DNA of 64,000 nt from Roseivirga sp. UBA6061. Lineage in GTDB: Bacteria > Bacteroidota > Bacteroidia > Cytophagales > Cyclobacteriaceae. The DNA lies in assembly GCA_002427745.1 (NCBI GenBank), contig DIYF01000147.1, forward strand, positions 1 to 64,000, given 5' to 3'. Under the pieces are notes generated by a model, which saw only the letters and a list, made by a program, of their open reading frames with translations, searched no databases and was not told where the DNA came from. Position numbers and translations under genes: made by a program. Each line of letters starts with the position of its first letter. The first letter of the stretch is position 1. Shown here piece by piece: positions 34,063-44,081 of this stretch.

Positions 34063-35154
34063 ATGTTTTTAAATCCTTTTAAAAAAATGTCTATCAGGTA
34101 TCACTGGGTGCTGAGTGCAGCGGTAGTGATGAGCCTGTTGGTTGTTTTGGAGGATTATACGAGCTACCTCATCAATCAGTTCCAATACCCCTACAGTTGG
34201 TACACGGTGCCGGCCAAAGCACTTTCCAATTATGGCATTTGGGCATTGCTGGCGCCTCTTATTGATCGTCAGGCACAGCGACTGATCCGTATGAAGGCAG
34301 AAAACCGATGGCAGACGATACTCCTGGCCGTTTTGGCAGGGTTGGTTGTGTCCTTAGTACATCGTGCACTGGCGGTCAGATTATTTGACTATGTGTATTT
34401 TTTGAAGTCAGGTTTTCTGCCGGCTCTGCTCAGTGAGAAAAACCAGGCCCTTTTGCTTACGGGCTGGATCACCAGTATTATCCAGTATACGATCATACTG
34501 CTCATTTTTCTGGCAGTTGTATATTATCAGGGCTATCTCCAAAAGCAGAAAGAGCTTAATGTGGCACAGCTGAGGGCGCTGAAAATGCAATTGCATCCTC
34601 ATTTCCTTTTCAATACGCTGCATTCCATTGCAGCCTTGATTGATATTGAACCTAAGGCAGCGCAGAAAATGGTTTCTCAACTGGGAGGCCTGATGCGGAA
34701 TACCCTGGAACAGGAAGAAAAGAGCAGCGCCAGTCTGAATGAAGAAATCAGCTACATAAAAAACTACCTTGACATTGAACACGTCCGTTTTCAGGATCGT
34801 CTTGAGATTACCTATGATATAGAAGAGGCAGTATCCAATGCCACACTGCCCTATTTAATTCTGCAGCCGCTGATTGAAAATGCTATCAAGCATGGTATGC
34901 AGGACGTTCAGGAGTCAGGAGCTATCCGGATATCAGCGGCCATGAAATCGGCCAACAGGGTGGTGGTGACTGTAGAGGACAATGGTCTGGGGCAGGTAAA
35001 GGCCAAACATGGAAAAGGGCTTGGGCTGGAGAACGTGCTCAATCGTCTTTCAGCCTTTTATGCTGAAGACTTCAGGTTTGATTTTGGGAGCAGGGAACCT
35101 CAGGGCTTTGCAGTAAGCATGGAATTTCCCTATCAGGAATTTAAGAAGGCATGA
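34063..35154 (+). CDS. LytS-type sensor histidine kinase
   Basis: 363 aa from the ATG at 34063 (a TTG 12 nt upstream is possible). Four membrane segments occupy about the first 160 residues, followed by the His_kinase motif HPHFLFNTLHSIAALID with the phospho-acceptor His. The ATP-binding region has QPLIENAIKHG, VEDNGLGQ and GKGLGLENV. No extracytoplasmic sensor domain is obvious. It overlaps the response regulator gene by 4 nt (ATGA), forming a two-component pair. Confidence 0.88.
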   Translation: MFLNPFKKMSIRYHWVLSAAVVMSLLVVLEDYTSYLINQFQYPYSWYTVPAKALSNYGIWALLAPLIDRQAQRLIRMKAENRWQTILLAVLAGLVVSLVHRALAVRLFDYVYFLKSGFLPALLSEKNQALLLTGWITSIIQYTIILLIFLAVVYYQGYLQKQKELNVAQLRALKMQLHPHFLFNTLHSIAALIDIEPKAAQKMVSQLGGLMRNTLEQEEKSSASLNEEISYIKNYLDIEHVRFQDRLEITYDIEEAVSNATLPYLILQPLIENAIKHGMQDVQESGAIRISAAMKSANRVVVTVEDNGLGQVKAKHGKGLGLENVLNRLSAFYAEDFRFDFGSREPQGFAVSMEFPYQEFKKA

Positions 35155-35921
35155 ATATAAAAGCAGTTATTGTAGACGATGAATTTTTGGCCCGTCAGCG
35201 TATCATCAAGCTTCTGGAAGAGCATGATAATGTCAGTGTGGTAGGAGAGGCAAAGAACGCAGACCAGGCCGTTGAAGTGATAAAGGAAAGGGCTCCGGAT
35301 TTGGTTTTTCTGGATGTACAAATGCCCGGAGCCAATGGTTTTTCTGTATTAGAGCGGATTCAGATGAGGAAACCACCTGTCATCATCTTCACCACGGCTT
35401 TTGACCAGTATGCCCTGGATGCTTTTAAGGTACATGCCATTGATTACTTGCTGAAGCCCTTTGAGCAGGGTCGCTTTGACGAAGCGGTGAATCTGGCAAA
35501 AGAACAGCTCAGGATGAAGCGTTCTGCCCAATTGAATGAGCAAATGATGCATCTGCTCAACAGTTATCAACAGGCAGACGAGCAGTACTGGACTACTATC
35601 AGACTGAAAGAGAAAGGCCGTGAGGTCTATGTGAAAGTTGATGATTTACTATATCTGGAAACTGCTGGTAACTATGTGGTACTTCAAACCATGGAAAAAC
35701 AGCATTTGTACAGGTCTACTATGAATGATCTGGAAGCTGTACTGAACCCGGATGAATTTCTCCGTATTCACCGTTCTTTCCTGATCAACAAGCGCTTTGT
35801 CAGAAGTCAGCGCTATACCGGTGGAAATGAGTTTTCCTTTGAGATGAAAAATGGTAAATCCCTGTCTTCTGCCAAGTCTTACAAAGAGAATATCACCCGC
35901 TTTCTTGATCTTCATTTCTAG
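35151..35921 (+). CDS. LytTR-family response regulator
   Basis: 256 aa. Receiver domain: IVDDEFLARQRIIKLL, phospho-acceptor Asp in LVFLDVQMPG (about 49-58), and Lys in DYLLKPF. The C-terminal LytTR DNA-binding domain spans about 145-250 (YLETAGNYVVLQT, EFLRIHRSFLINKRFV, SFEMKNGKSLSSAKSYKENI). Partner of the kinase just upstream. The target genes are not obvious. Confidence 0.9.
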   Translation: MNIKAVIVDDEFLARQRIIKLLEEHDNVSVVGEAKNADQAVEVIKERAPDLVFLDVQMPGANGFSVLERIQMRKPPVIIFTTAFDQYALDAFKVHAIDYLLKPFEQGRFDEAVNLAKEQLRMKRSAQLNEQMMHLLNSYQQADEQYWTTIRLKEKGREVYVKVDDLLYLETAGNYVVLQTMEKQHLYRSTMNDLEAVLNPDEFLRIHRSFLINKRFVRSQRYTGGNEFSFEMKNGKSLSSAKSYKENITRFLDLHF

Positions 35922-36052
35922 GCTGCCAGATAGGTTCGGGACAGAATCGGATCTCTTTCAGCCCATTATTTGACAGCAACCCCATCTTTGGTTTCACCCC
36001 CTTCGGACTGCCGTACCTTCAGGTACAATCAATGCAAACCAACTTTTTTACA

Positions 36053-36581
36053 ATGAAGAGATTAAAGAAAATCGCAGCCGTTGCGGTCCTATTGATGTTC
36101 GCCACGGTAGTTAAGGCCAATGCGCAGCAGGTGACAAAAGCACAACTGTCTAAAGCATGGGATGATATGACAGCTATGGTGGTGGGCACAGCCAAAGCCA
36201 TGCCGGCCGAGCACTACAGCTAGGACCCCCGCAGAGGGTATAGCCTACTTTGGCAAATTGGTGAGCCACCAGATTCAGGCAAACTACGGTTTTGCTCCGG
36301 CAATTTTTGGCCTGGAGAAACCTGCCAGCTCACCTGTCTGGGATGATGAGGTAAAAGACGATGTGGTAAAGACCATGGAGGCCTCTTTTAAATATATCAA
36401 AGACGGTATCAATGAAATGACACAGGCTGATCTGGATGAACAGGTAGAGGTATTTGGAAATTCCACAAGTCGTCTCAGGGCTATTCTCATTCTTACATCC
36501 CACCTGCAAAGGGAACATGGAAAGGCAATTACTTATGTGAGAATTAAGGGTATCGCACCTGCTGGTTCCGGAGGCTGGTAA
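36053..36581 (+). pseudogene. DinB-family protein gene with a frameshift
   Basis: The frame starting at ATG 36053 encodes a signal peptide (MKRLKKIAAVAVLLMFATVVKA), then AKAMPAEHYS and a TAG at 36221. Reading shifts to another frame that continues RTPAEGIAYFGKLVSHQIQANYGFAPAIFG and runs to a TAA at 36581. Inserting two bases (restoring YSFRTPAEG, the usual DinB sequence MPAEHYSFRPT) joins the frames into one protein of about 175 aa. So it is a 2-nt deletion, or a sequencing error. DinB proteins are 4-helix bundle metalloproteins, often thiol-dependent hydrolases/transferases. Confidence 0.75.
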
Positions 36582-36626
36582 AATAACCTGACCAAACTAA
36601 ATATTTCATGGTGTTTTAGTTTGAGG

Positions 36627-36660
36627 GCAGGATACTGTAAAAGGTATCCTGCTTATTTTA
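36627..36660 (+). terminator. Terminator after the DinB-like gene
   Basis: GCAGGATAC / GTATCCTGC 9-bp stem with an 8-nt loop, then TTATTTTATAA. Confidence 0.65.
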
Positions 36661-36704
36661 TAAGCTCAGTTGCTAACTTTAACAGATATCAATAAAGAAC
36701 CAAT

Positions 36705-37031
36705 ATGCCCTTCATCAACCTGAAAGATGTGCCTTCAAAAGAGCTGTTGCCTGGTTTTGCCGGTAGAATGATCCATACAGAAACCATGACCCTGGCTTAC
36801 TGGGACATTAAGGCCGGTGCCGTTTTACCTGAACACCATCACGTACACGAACAAGTGGCTGCTCATGTCATCAGTGGAGAGCTGGAACTGACACTGGAAG
36901 GAGAAACCAGAGTCATGAAGGCGGGAGATGTTGCCGTCATTCCTTCCAATGCTGTACATAGCGGCAGGGCTGTTACCGATTGTCAGGTGCTGGATGTATT
37001 CAGTCCGGTAAGAGAGGACTACAGAGGTTAG
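36705..37031 (+). CDS. Cupin-domain protein
   Basis: 108 aa single cupin. The first cupin motif has metal ligands in PEHHHVHEQVAAHVISGELELT (His triplet and His, about 45-66). The second has GDVAVIPSNAVHSGRAV. Small soluble cupins of this type bind metal and may act on small molecules; the substrate is unknown. It stands alone between the DinB-like gene and a converging amidohydrolase gene. Confidence 0.82.
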   Translation: MPFINLKDVPSKELLPGFAGRMIHTETMTLAYWDIKAGAVLPEHHHVHEQVAAHVISGELELTLEGETRVMKAGDVAVIPSNAVHSGRAVTDCQVLDVFSPVREDYRG

Positions 37032-37106
37032 ATAATAGATGATAGACTTCAGATGCTTTGTACTCCAGGTCTAATGTCTAACATCTAAAATCTAACACCT
37101 CAAAAA

Positions 37107-38423
37107 TCACTTCTTCAGCTCAGCATAGTCTACCACGAGTCGGCTCATGGTTTTGATGCCCAGCAGGAGGCCTGCATCATCTACATAAAAGTCTGGCGTA
37201 TGGTGAGGAGCCGCATCTTCTTTCTTAGTGCCTTCCGGCATGCCTCCCAGCCTGAAGTACAGTCCCGGAATCTCATTGGCGAAAAATGAGAAGTCTTCCG
37301 CTCCGGTAGTTGCTTCAATTTCAGTGTTCACATTCTCTGCGCCTCCCACTTCAATAAAGGTAGGGGTCATCAGTTTTGTGAGCTCGGGATCATTGTAGGT
37401 AATCGGATAGCCTTCATCAATAATCAGTTCTGCTTTGGCACCATTGCTCTCACCGGTGTTCTCCACTACCGTCTTAAATCGCTCGAAAATTACTTTTTGC
37501 ATATCGGTATCCAGGGTCCGGATCGTACCTACCAGTTCGGCATATTCCGGAATGATGTTGCTTCTGACTCCGCCTGTCATTTTGCCGAAAGTCAGTACGG
37601 CAGCCTGCTTGGTGAGCTCAGAATTACGACTGATAACCGTTTGTGCATTATTAATGATTTGTGCGGCTGTCACAATAGGATCAACCCCGGCCCAGGGTTT
37701 TGAACCATGAGACTGCTTACCATAAATCTTTACGGTAAAACTATTCGCACTGGCCATTATACCTCCCGTGCGATAGGCAATGTTGTTAACTTCAATGTCA
37801 GATGTGATATGGAGGCCAAAGATCACATCCATGTTTTCGATCACACCCTCTTTTACCATCAGGGCAGCGCCACCCTCTTCGCCAGGAGGGGCTCCTTCTT
37901 CGGCAGGCTGGAAAATAAACTTCACCGTACCCCGCAAGTCTTTTTTAACCTGGGAGAGCACCTCTGCTACACCCATCAGAATTGATACATGCGTATCATG
38001 ACCACAGGCGTGCATCACCGGAACCTCTTCACCCAGGTACATACCTTTGGCCTTGGAGGCCCAGGGCAGGTCAACGCGTTCTTTTACCGGAAGAGCATCC
38101 ATATCGGCTCTTAGTCCTATAGTCGGACCCGGCTTTCCCCCTTTCAGTGTGCCCACCACTCCGGTTTTTGCTACATTTTCCTGCACCTCTATGCCCAGGC
38201 TTTTCAGGTGCGCTGCCACATAGGCCGCAGTCTTGAATTCACGATTGGAAAGCTCCGGATTTTCATGGATATGGTGTCTCCATTGAATCACCTTACTCTC
38301 GACTTCTGCCGAAAGCTCAAGTACTTTTTCTTTGAGTGAGGGTTTCGGGTCAGACTTAAAGCCGAAAGCGGCACTTATCAGTAACAATAAGGCCAGAATG
38401 GGAAATAGTTTTGTTCTCTTCAT
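37107..38423 (-). CDS. M20-family amidohydrolase, secreted
   Basis: 438 aa with an N-terminal signal peptide (LFPILALLLLISAAFGF). The M20D metal and catalytic motifs are present: RHHIHENPELSNREF, GLRADMDALPV, VMHACGHDTHVSIL, QPAEEGAPPGEEGG, and TGAEDFSFF near the C-terminus. Members cleave N-acyl amino acids (hippurate, indole-acetyl-amino acids, N-acetyl-diaminopimelate). Export points to extracellular or periplasmic substrates. No linked transporter. Confidence 0.9.
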   Translation of the reverse strand: MKRTKLFPILALLLLISAAFGFKSDPKPSLKEKVLELSAEVESKVIQWRHHIHENPELSNREFKTAAYVAAHLKSLGIEVQENVAKTGVVGTLKGGKPGPTIGLRADMDALPVKERVDLPWASKAKGMYLGEEVPVMHACGHDTHVSILMGVAEVLSQVKKDLRGTVKFIFQPAEEGAPPGEEGGAALMVKEGVIENMDVIFGLHITSDIEVNNIAYRTGGIMASANSFTVKIYGKQSHGSKPWAGVDPIVTAAQIINNAQTVISRNSELTKQAAVLTFGKMTGGVRSNIIPEYAELVGTIRTLDTDMQKVIFERFKTVVENTGESNGAKAELIIDEGYPITYNDPELTKLMTPTFIEVGGAENVNTEIEATTGAEDFSFFANEIPGLYFRLGGMPEGTKKEDAAPHHTPDFYVDDAGLLLGIKTMSRLVVDYAELKK

Positions 38424-38501
38424 AGTCAGGGAGTTTATCGAAAATACTGCTTTATGCGCAAATGCAAAAAAGGGAGTTATCTCACAGGTCAGGAGCAGGG
38501 C

Positions 38502-39446
38502 TTAAGGTTTGCTCAGGCTGAAAAATGCCGAGATCAGATAGCGATTCGTGGTAGTGAGTTGAAAACCCTCTACTTTTCGGCTAAGCGGCCACTGACCCCT
38601 GAGGTTAATACTGAGCTGTGGTGAGAGCGACCAGGCAAAGCCTGAGCCCAGAAATATCCAGGTGCCTCCTGTGTTTGGGTTAGGGTTACCGCTGATCTGA
38701 TGTTCTCCGAAGTGGTTGATGCGTAGCTGCAGCTGAGGAGTGATGAGCTGATTGAGGAACAGCATCTCCTCCGATAACCCGGCATACAGGTCCAGTTCAT
38801 TGCTGTATTTATATTCCGAATGTGCCGCATAGCGTCTACCTGTGGTATTGATCTTATAAATACCTGAAAAAGAATAGATGAGGGAAGGGCGGGAGCGAAA
38901 GGCGGATTTTACGGCTGAGGCAATCATAAAGTCGACAGAACCGGTTCCGGGTTGCAGGGACAGAGGCAGGTCGAAAATGCCCTGGTCGCCCTTGATATTG
39001 GTGGCTCCTGTAGGAAGTTTGATACCTGCAGAAAGAGAGAGGGTGGTTTGTCCCTGGTTGTACAGCAGGTAACTGGTCCAAATGGAAATATCGGAGAGCC
39101 CATTGGCTTTGAAAGCTTCCCCGGTCAGCGTATTTCGTTCAGTCAGTCTGCTATAAGGAATAAGGACAGATACAGATAAACTGTCGGTAATTCTGAGATC
39201 AAGCTGGCCGATAACCGAATGAGTTTCCCTTTTCAGAAAAGTGTTTTCGAGTGTGCGATCGCCCTGGATAAAATCGCTTAACTGGTTGATGTCATAGGTC
39301 AGCCCAAAACGAATGCCTCCGGAGTTTGCATCCAGATTAATAGCTCCGGTAAGTGGAACCCCTCCTGTACAGCAGGTTTGCCCGGAAATTCGGGTGCTGT
39401 TCAGTATCAGCAGGGCCATTACCATGCAATAAAGGAGGTGCCGCAT
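38502..39446 (-). CDS. Outer-membrane beta-barrel-like protein
   Basis: 314 aa. A signal peptide (LLYCMVMALLILNSTRISGQ) is followed by TCCTGG and then alternating amphipathic strands throughout, ending in an aromatic residue-rich strand (YLISAFFSLSKP). Strand-like segments such as DLRITDSLSVSVLIPYS and LSLSAGIKLPTG fit an outer-membrane porin/transporter barrel. The mature N-terminal CC pair is unusual. Substrate unknown. Probably monocistronic. Confidence 0.65.
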   Translation of the reverse strand: MRHLLYCMVMALLILNSTRISGQTCCTGGVPLTGAINLDANSGGIRFGLTYDINQLSDFIQGDRTLENTFLKRETHSVIGQLDLRITDSLSVSVLIPYSRLTERNTLTGEAFKANGLSDISIWTSYLLYNQGQTTLSLSAGIKLPTGATNIKGDQGIFDLPLSLQPGTGSVDFMIASAVKSAFRSRPSLIYSFSGIYKINTTGRRYAAHSEYKYSNELDLYAGLSEEMLFLNQLITPQLQLRINHFGEHQISGNPNPNTGGTWIFLGSGFAWSLSPQLSINLRGQWPLSRKVEGFQLTTTNRYLISAFFSLSKP

Positions 39447-39585
39447 TTCTTTTCAGACTGGTTACCTGTGAAGCTACCAAAAACATGATCTGAGATGCGT
39501 CAGGCTACTTACGGAAAGGGATGGACCTCCCGGCTATGCGGGGTACTTGTCGTCTTACTGACTGTAAACAGAGAAGTAGCGGTTA

Positions 39586-40623
39586 TCAGCGTTGAGCCGC
39601 ACTGTACTCCTTAACCGTCTTGACAAAGACTTTTACTTTTTCAGGGTTAACATCCGGATATACCCCGTGTCCCAGGTTAGCGATGTGTTTATAAGGCCCA
39701 AAGGCATCCAGCATGGTTTGCGTGGCAATTTGTACTTCTCTTTCTGAGCCATAGAGGGCGCAGGGGTCAAGATTACCCTGTAGTACTTTCTCTGGCCCGA
39801 TAAGTCCTCGGGACTCCCGGATACCCATGTTCCAGTCTAGTCCGATGGTCTGGCAGTTGAGTTGTCCCATAGCTCTGCGGGCAAAGTAGGCTCCTTTGGC
39901 AAAAACTGTTACAGGAACTTCTTCAATGGCATTACAGATTTGACTGATATATTTCAGAGAGAATCTTTCGTAGAGGTTGGCAGGTAATATGCCGGCCCAT
40001 GAGTCAAAGACCTGGATGATATCTGCCCCGGCAGCCACCTGTGCTTTGAGGTAAGCTATGGTGCTGTCTGTGATCATTTGCAATAGCTCATCTGCCAGTA
40101 CCGGCTCATTATAGAGCATCTTTCTGGCCTTGGAGAAAGTTTTGCTGCCGTGGCCTTCTATCATATAGCAGAAAATCGTCCAGGGTGCCCCGGCAAACCC
40201 AATCAAGGGCACACGGCCGTTTAATTCTCTTTTGGTGACTTTAATGGCATCCAGCACATAGCCCAGATCTGAATCTGCATCAGCTATTTTTAGTTTTTCC
40301 AGATCACTGGCCGAGTTGATAGTCTCCGGAAAAAGAGGCCCCTTCTTTTCTACCATTTCATAAGGCAGACCCATGGCTTCAGGAATCACCAGAATATCCG
40401 AGAAGATGATTGCAGCATCCACCCCAAGGATATCTACCGGCTGGATAGTGACTTCCGCTGCCAGGTCCGGGGTTTTTACCAACTCGATAAAGCCGCTGAG
40501 GCTTGCTCTGACAGCGCGATATTCAGGCAGGATTCTTCCGGCCTGACGCATAAGCCATACAGGAGTTCTTTCAGTCTGTTCGCCTTTTGCAGCACGGATG
40601 ATCAGGTCATTCTTCAATTCCAT
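39586..40623 (-). CDS. hemE: Uroporphyrinogen decarboxylase
   Basis: 345 aa, normal length. N-terminal signature [16 protein letters not shown] and [13 protein letters not shown]. The second signature is [20 protein letters not shown]. The C-terminal part has [15 protein letters not shown] with the conserved His. Catalyses the four decarboxylations of uroporphyrinogen III to coproporphyrinogen III in heme synthesis. No other hem gene is next to it. Confidence 0.95.
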   Translation of the reverse strand: MELKNDLIIRAAKGEQTERTPVWLMRQAGRILPEYRAVRASLSGFIELVKTPDLAAEVTIQPVDILGVDAAIIFSDILVIPEAMGLPYEMVEKKGPLFPETINSASDLEKLKIADADSDLGYVLDAIKVTKRELNGRVPLIGFAGAPWTIFCYMIEGHGSKTFSKARKMLYNEPVLADELLQMITDSTIAYLKAQVAAGADIIQVFDSWAGILPANLYERFSLKYISQICNAIEEVPVTVFAKGAYFARRAMGQLNCQTIGLDWNMGIRESRGLIGPEKVLQGNLDPCALYGSEREVQIATQTMLDAFGPYKHIANLGHGVYPDVNPEKVKVFVKTVKEYSAAQR

Positions 40624-40648
40624 GCGGCAAAGATAAGCATTGTTGCTT

Positions 40649-41377
40649 CTAAAAAATGCGCTCCTTGCGAATTGTCATTTGATTGTATTGACCTTCCATT
40701 TTTACAAAGTTCTGACCCTTTTTAGTATACCAGAAGCGGGTTGGTTGAGAGCCTCCGTAGTCCGTGAAAACCACCCAGCAATCCATGAGCTTTCCGTTGG
40801 GTAATCTGAGCTTTTCTGAGCCGGTAACTTTCAGATGATAGAAGCCGGGAGGAGTGCTGCCTCCGGGGTGATAGAAGTTCATTACTGCATGATATCCCTT
40901 GCGCATGGGAAGGAGCGAATAGGTTTCCAGGTCCACTTCCCAGTTATAGGTGGGCTCAGTGAGCTCCAGTTCAAAATCTTTCTGTGAATTGTCGCTGACA
41001 GAATCCAGCCCGGTAATGTGCCTTTTAGAAAAATAAAAGGCTTCCGTACCAGCCCTCTGGGTATTCCGGATATGCTGTACCGGTCTCATCGTTTCAGGTT
41101 CACATAAGTATGCGAAATCTCCTTTAATATCCTTGCCGGGAGATACCCAGGTATGTTTGATAGAAACATAGGTCTCCCCATCGATTGTCACCATTTCGGT
41201 CGTGCGGGTCTTCATAGTCAGGCTGATAATCCGACCCTTGTACGAGCTATATACAGCATCTCTTTTAGTGCCCAGTTCAAGCTGATCGAAATTCCGGAAC
41301 GTATGCCCCACACGAATGGTGTCTTGTGCGGCCATCAAATGGGGGAGCAGACATATAGCGAATAGTATCTTCTTCAT
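40649..41377 (-). CDS. Secreted protein of unknown function (DUF3108-like)
   Basis: 242 aa with signal peptide ([17 protein letters not shown]). All-beta sequence: [54 protein letters not shown] and [16 protein letters not shown] near the end. This pattern recalls DUF3108 lipid-associated or protein-chaperone-like folds. Starts where the upstream MBL-like gene ends (4-nt overlap), so the two form an operon. Confidence 0.6.
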   Translation of the reverse strand: MKKILFAICLLPHLMAAQDTIRVGHTFRNFDQLELGTKRDAVYSSYKGRIISLTMKTRTTEMVTIDGETYVSIKHTWVSPGKDIKGDFAYLCEPETMRPVQHIRNTQRAGTEAFYFSKRHITGLDSVSDNSQKDFELELTEPTYNWEVDLETYSLLPMRKGYHAVMNFYHPGGSTPPGFYHLKVTGSEKLRLPNGKLMDCWVVFTDYGGSQPTRFWYTKKGQNFVKMEGQYNQMTIRKERIF

Positions 41378-42867
41378 TTCTGGTAAGCTTTAAGTGCCTC
41401 TGTCACGCGTGACCACGGAATTGGAGAAAGGTGCATGGCAAAAACGGTCTCTACCTTGAGGCCATGACGATCTATAAGCGCCTTTACTTCAGATAGATAC
41501 TGGGGGGCAAAAAAACGATCTCTGTTGCGCCCTGTCATCTGAATCAGATCACTGGCATAGAGGGCTTTCTGCCTGGGGAAGTAGAGGGCGATCATCCTTT
41601 CACCGGCCTCACCATTGACAGGATAGATTTCAATAGGAGTTTCAGGGTCGCTCAAAACCTGTTTATTGGCAATAAGGTTGAGATTGGGCTGTCTGAGTGA
41701 ACTGGCCTGGGTATCGGGATTGAGTGATCGATCGGCCTGGGCCAGATCTGAAATGATTTTCTGATTAAGCTGATGGGTGTAAACGGGTATCTCATGAGCC
41801 ACATATTCCCGGATACCGCCAATATGTGGCCAGGCATCTGAAGTAGCCATGACGGCTTTGATAGGTTTATCCGGATAGCGCTTTCGCAGGAATTCCAGGT
41901 GCTGCTGACTATAGCCGGATGTGATCGCTCCTTCTATCACCACAATGCCATCGGCTTGCACTACGTGTCCCAGGTGCCAGGAGCCCGGAATAGTATAAAT
42001 GTTTGGAGCCACTTCCACCATTCCTTCAGGGTTAAGCGGGGTTTTATCAGCCGAGACAGCAACTCTGGCCGGAGGCAGGTCTTCCGGAATTTTAAAGAGC
42101 GCTTCATCCAGTTCTGATTGAAAAGAGATATCAAATATGGTGATGGATTGATAGGGTTTGCCGAGCTTGTAAACGTCCCATTGGGCAGGGTAACGAATCC
42201 CCCCGGTATGCAGCCATTGCAGATTGTATTTGACCGTAATAGTGTACTTACCCCAGGGATTGTCAAACAGGTTGTTGGGCTGGTGAGTTTCCAGGTCTGC
42301 TTTACTGAGTAGCCCCGTGTTCTTATTGATATAGAGTCTTCTCTCCAGGGGACCTTCGTCAAAGGAAATGACCTGGTGAGGGGTACCGTCTACGGTAACG
42401 TCTTTCTGTCTTTTCGCATCGTTGATTCTGGCGGTAAGGATCAGGCGTTCAGGAGCTAGCTTCATCCACTGAAGGAGCGGGTCTTTTATTTGATATGGCA
42501 TAGGAAAAGATCTTCCCCGGAAACTCATGAGGCCATCATCTCCGTTGATCATGTTTTCCGTCACGGAGGGCCTTTTTACCTGGAAATGCCGGGTGGAGTC
42601 CTTTTTATAGAGCAAAGGTTTCCAGACACCGTGGACTTCTTTTGAAACCAGATAAGACACCAGGTAGGGGCCATCCGGGTTTTCCGATTGTTCCAGCCAG
42701 TACTGATGTCCGGCATAGTTCATGGTCACCTGGGAGATGTTTTTCCAGGTATCCTGTCCGCCCATGGCTTCCAGGGTGGAGAATAAGATTTCAGTTGCGC
42801 TTTGTGCCCTGACCATCGGGCTGAAGCTTATAAAAACAGAGATTATGAGCAGTAAGACCTTTTTCAT
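41374..42867 (-). CDS. Secreted MBL-fold-like protein with a degenerate metal site
   Basis: 497 aa from the ATG at 42867, which gives a clean signal peptide (MKKVLLLIISVFISFSPMVRAQS); in-frame upstream codons lack signal character. The N-terminal half is beta-rich. The C-terminal ~210 residues have metallo-beta-lactamase features (IVVIEGAITSGYSQQHLEFLRKRYPDKPIKAVMATSDAWPHIGGIREY). The usual THxHxDHIGG is TSDAWPHIGG here, so most zinc ligands are missing. Family reading is from order and context; catalytic activity is doubtful. Co-transcribed with the next gene. Confidence 0.65.
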   Translation of the reverse strand: MKKVLLLIISVFISFSPMVRAQSATEILFSTLEAMGGQDTWKNISQVTMNYAGHQYWLEQSENPDGPYLVSYLVSKEVHGVWKPLLYKKDSTRHFQVKRPSVTENMINGDDGLMSFRGRSFPMPYQIKDPLLQWMKLAPERLILTARINDAKRQKDVTVDGTPHQVISFDEGPLERRLYINKNTGLLSKADLETHQPNNLFDNPWGKYTITVKYNLQWLHTGGIRYPAQWDVYKLGKPYQSITIFDISFQSELDEALFKIPEDLPPARVAVSADKTPLNPEGMVEVAPNIYTIPGSWHLGHVVQADGIVVIEGAITSGYSQQHLEFLRKRYPDKPIKAVMATSDAWPHIGGIREYVAHEIPVYTHQLNQKIISDLAQADRSLNPDTQASSLRQPNLNLIANKQVLSDPETPIEIYPVNGEAGERMIALYFPRQKALYASDLIQMTGRNRDRFFAPQYLSEVKALIDRHGLKVETVFAMHLSPIPWSRVTEALKAYQK

Positions 42868-43052
42868 TGGCAACAAACATCCGGAATAAAGTAACGCCCG
42901 TTCGGTATGATATACAGGAATGCCTAGTAAATCGCTGTATGGACAATTTTGGGCGAAAAACCCTGATTGTCGATGCAAACCCAGCGATTGTCGACTGAAG
43001 GAATGAAGCCTTATCCAATTGACCAGAATACCGTATCATTACAGGTTAACCC

Positions 43053-44081
43053 ATGAGATTCAAGTTTTTAAGCAATAGGATTTTCTGGCTGAATTTCGCC
43101 TTCTGGCTCCTTTTCTTCAGCTACAAATTCTATGATTTTACCGTTTTTATGACGGCTGAGGTGGCCTTTGCCAGAATAGGGCTTCCCATGTTTTTTCACA
43201 TCATCCTCAGCTATGTCCATTACTTTTTCATACTGCCCCCCTTGTTAAGGACCAAAAGGCTGCTTCAGTACTTAAGCCGCCTGGTGCCCGCCATTGCGGT
43301 CGTGATGTTTTTCCAGGTCCTGGCAGAAAATCAGGTGCTGAGCCAGTACAGCAGTTCAGATTACTATGAGCATTTCGGCTGGGTGCGCTTTGTCAGTACG
43401 CTGTGGGACCAGATGAGCTTTATGATTTTTACCGGCATGATCAAGTTCGCTGCCGACTGGTTTGATCTGGAAAACAAGAAAAAGGAACTGGAAAATCAGA
43501 AACTGAATGCTGAGCTGAACTATCTGAAAGCTCAGATCAATCCCCACTTTTTATTCAATACCCTCCATAATCTTAATTATCTGGCTCTGGCAAAAAAAGA
43601 TGAGGCCAGTGAAGTGATCGTAAAGCTCTCCAATATCATGCGCTATATGATTTATGAGTCCAGAAAGAAAAAAGTAGTATTGAGCAAGGAGATTGACTAC
43701 ATGCGTGATTATCTGGATCTCGAGAAAATCAGGCTTAACAATCAATTCAGCATAGTAGTGGACACTGAGGAGGTGGATGACCAGCTTGAAATTGAGCCTC
43801 TGATTTTGATTCCCTTTCTGGAAAATGCTTTTAAACATGGTGTCAGCGATAAATATCCCGACAGCTGGGTGAGCATGAAGCTGAGGTCCGAAGAGGGGAC
43901 CCTTCATATGGAGCTGAGCAACAGTGTTTTTGAAAAGAACCGGTCTGAAACGGAGCCTTCAGGCTTTGGTTTGAGCAATGTAGAGCAGCGTCTGAAGCTG
44001 AGCTACCCACAAAAACATTCGCTTGATATTCAGTCAGAAACCAACGAGTTTAAAGTGCTGCTAAGTATGGAACTGTCATGA
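43053..44081 (+). CDS. LytS-type sensor histidine kinase
   Basis: 342 aa with membrane segments in the first ~130 residues, followed by HFLFNTLHNLNYLALAKK with the phospho-His. The ATP-binding site shows IPFLENAFKHGV and the loop GFGLSNVEQRL. The first Asn-box is present but the classic DxGxG is reduced (SNSVFEKNR region), as in several LytS relatives. Overlaps the response regulator by 4 nt. Divergent from the MBL-like operon across 185 bp. Confidence 0.88.
   Translation: MRFKFLSNRIFWLNFAFWLLFFSYKFYDFTVFMTAEVAFARIGLPMFFHIILSYVHYFFILPPLLRTKRLLQYLSRLVPAIAVVMFFQVLAENQVLSQYSSSDYYEHFGWVRFVSTLWDQMSFMIFTGMIKFAADWFDLENKKKELENQKLNAELNYLKAQINPHFLFNTLHNLNYLALAKKDEASEVIVKLSNIMRYMIYESRKKKVVLSKEIDYMRDYLDLEKIRLNNQFSIVVDTEEVDDQLEIEPLILIPFLENAFKHGVSDKYPDSWVSMKLRSEEGTLHMELSNSVFEKNRSETEPSGFGLSNVEQRLKLSYPQKHSLDIQSETNEFKVLLSMELS

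Noticed and set aside
37031..37090. Short TCTAA-type repeated motif after the cupin gene
   Set aside because: Only a few degenerate units in AT-rich spacer; not a CRISPR or a convincing repeat element.
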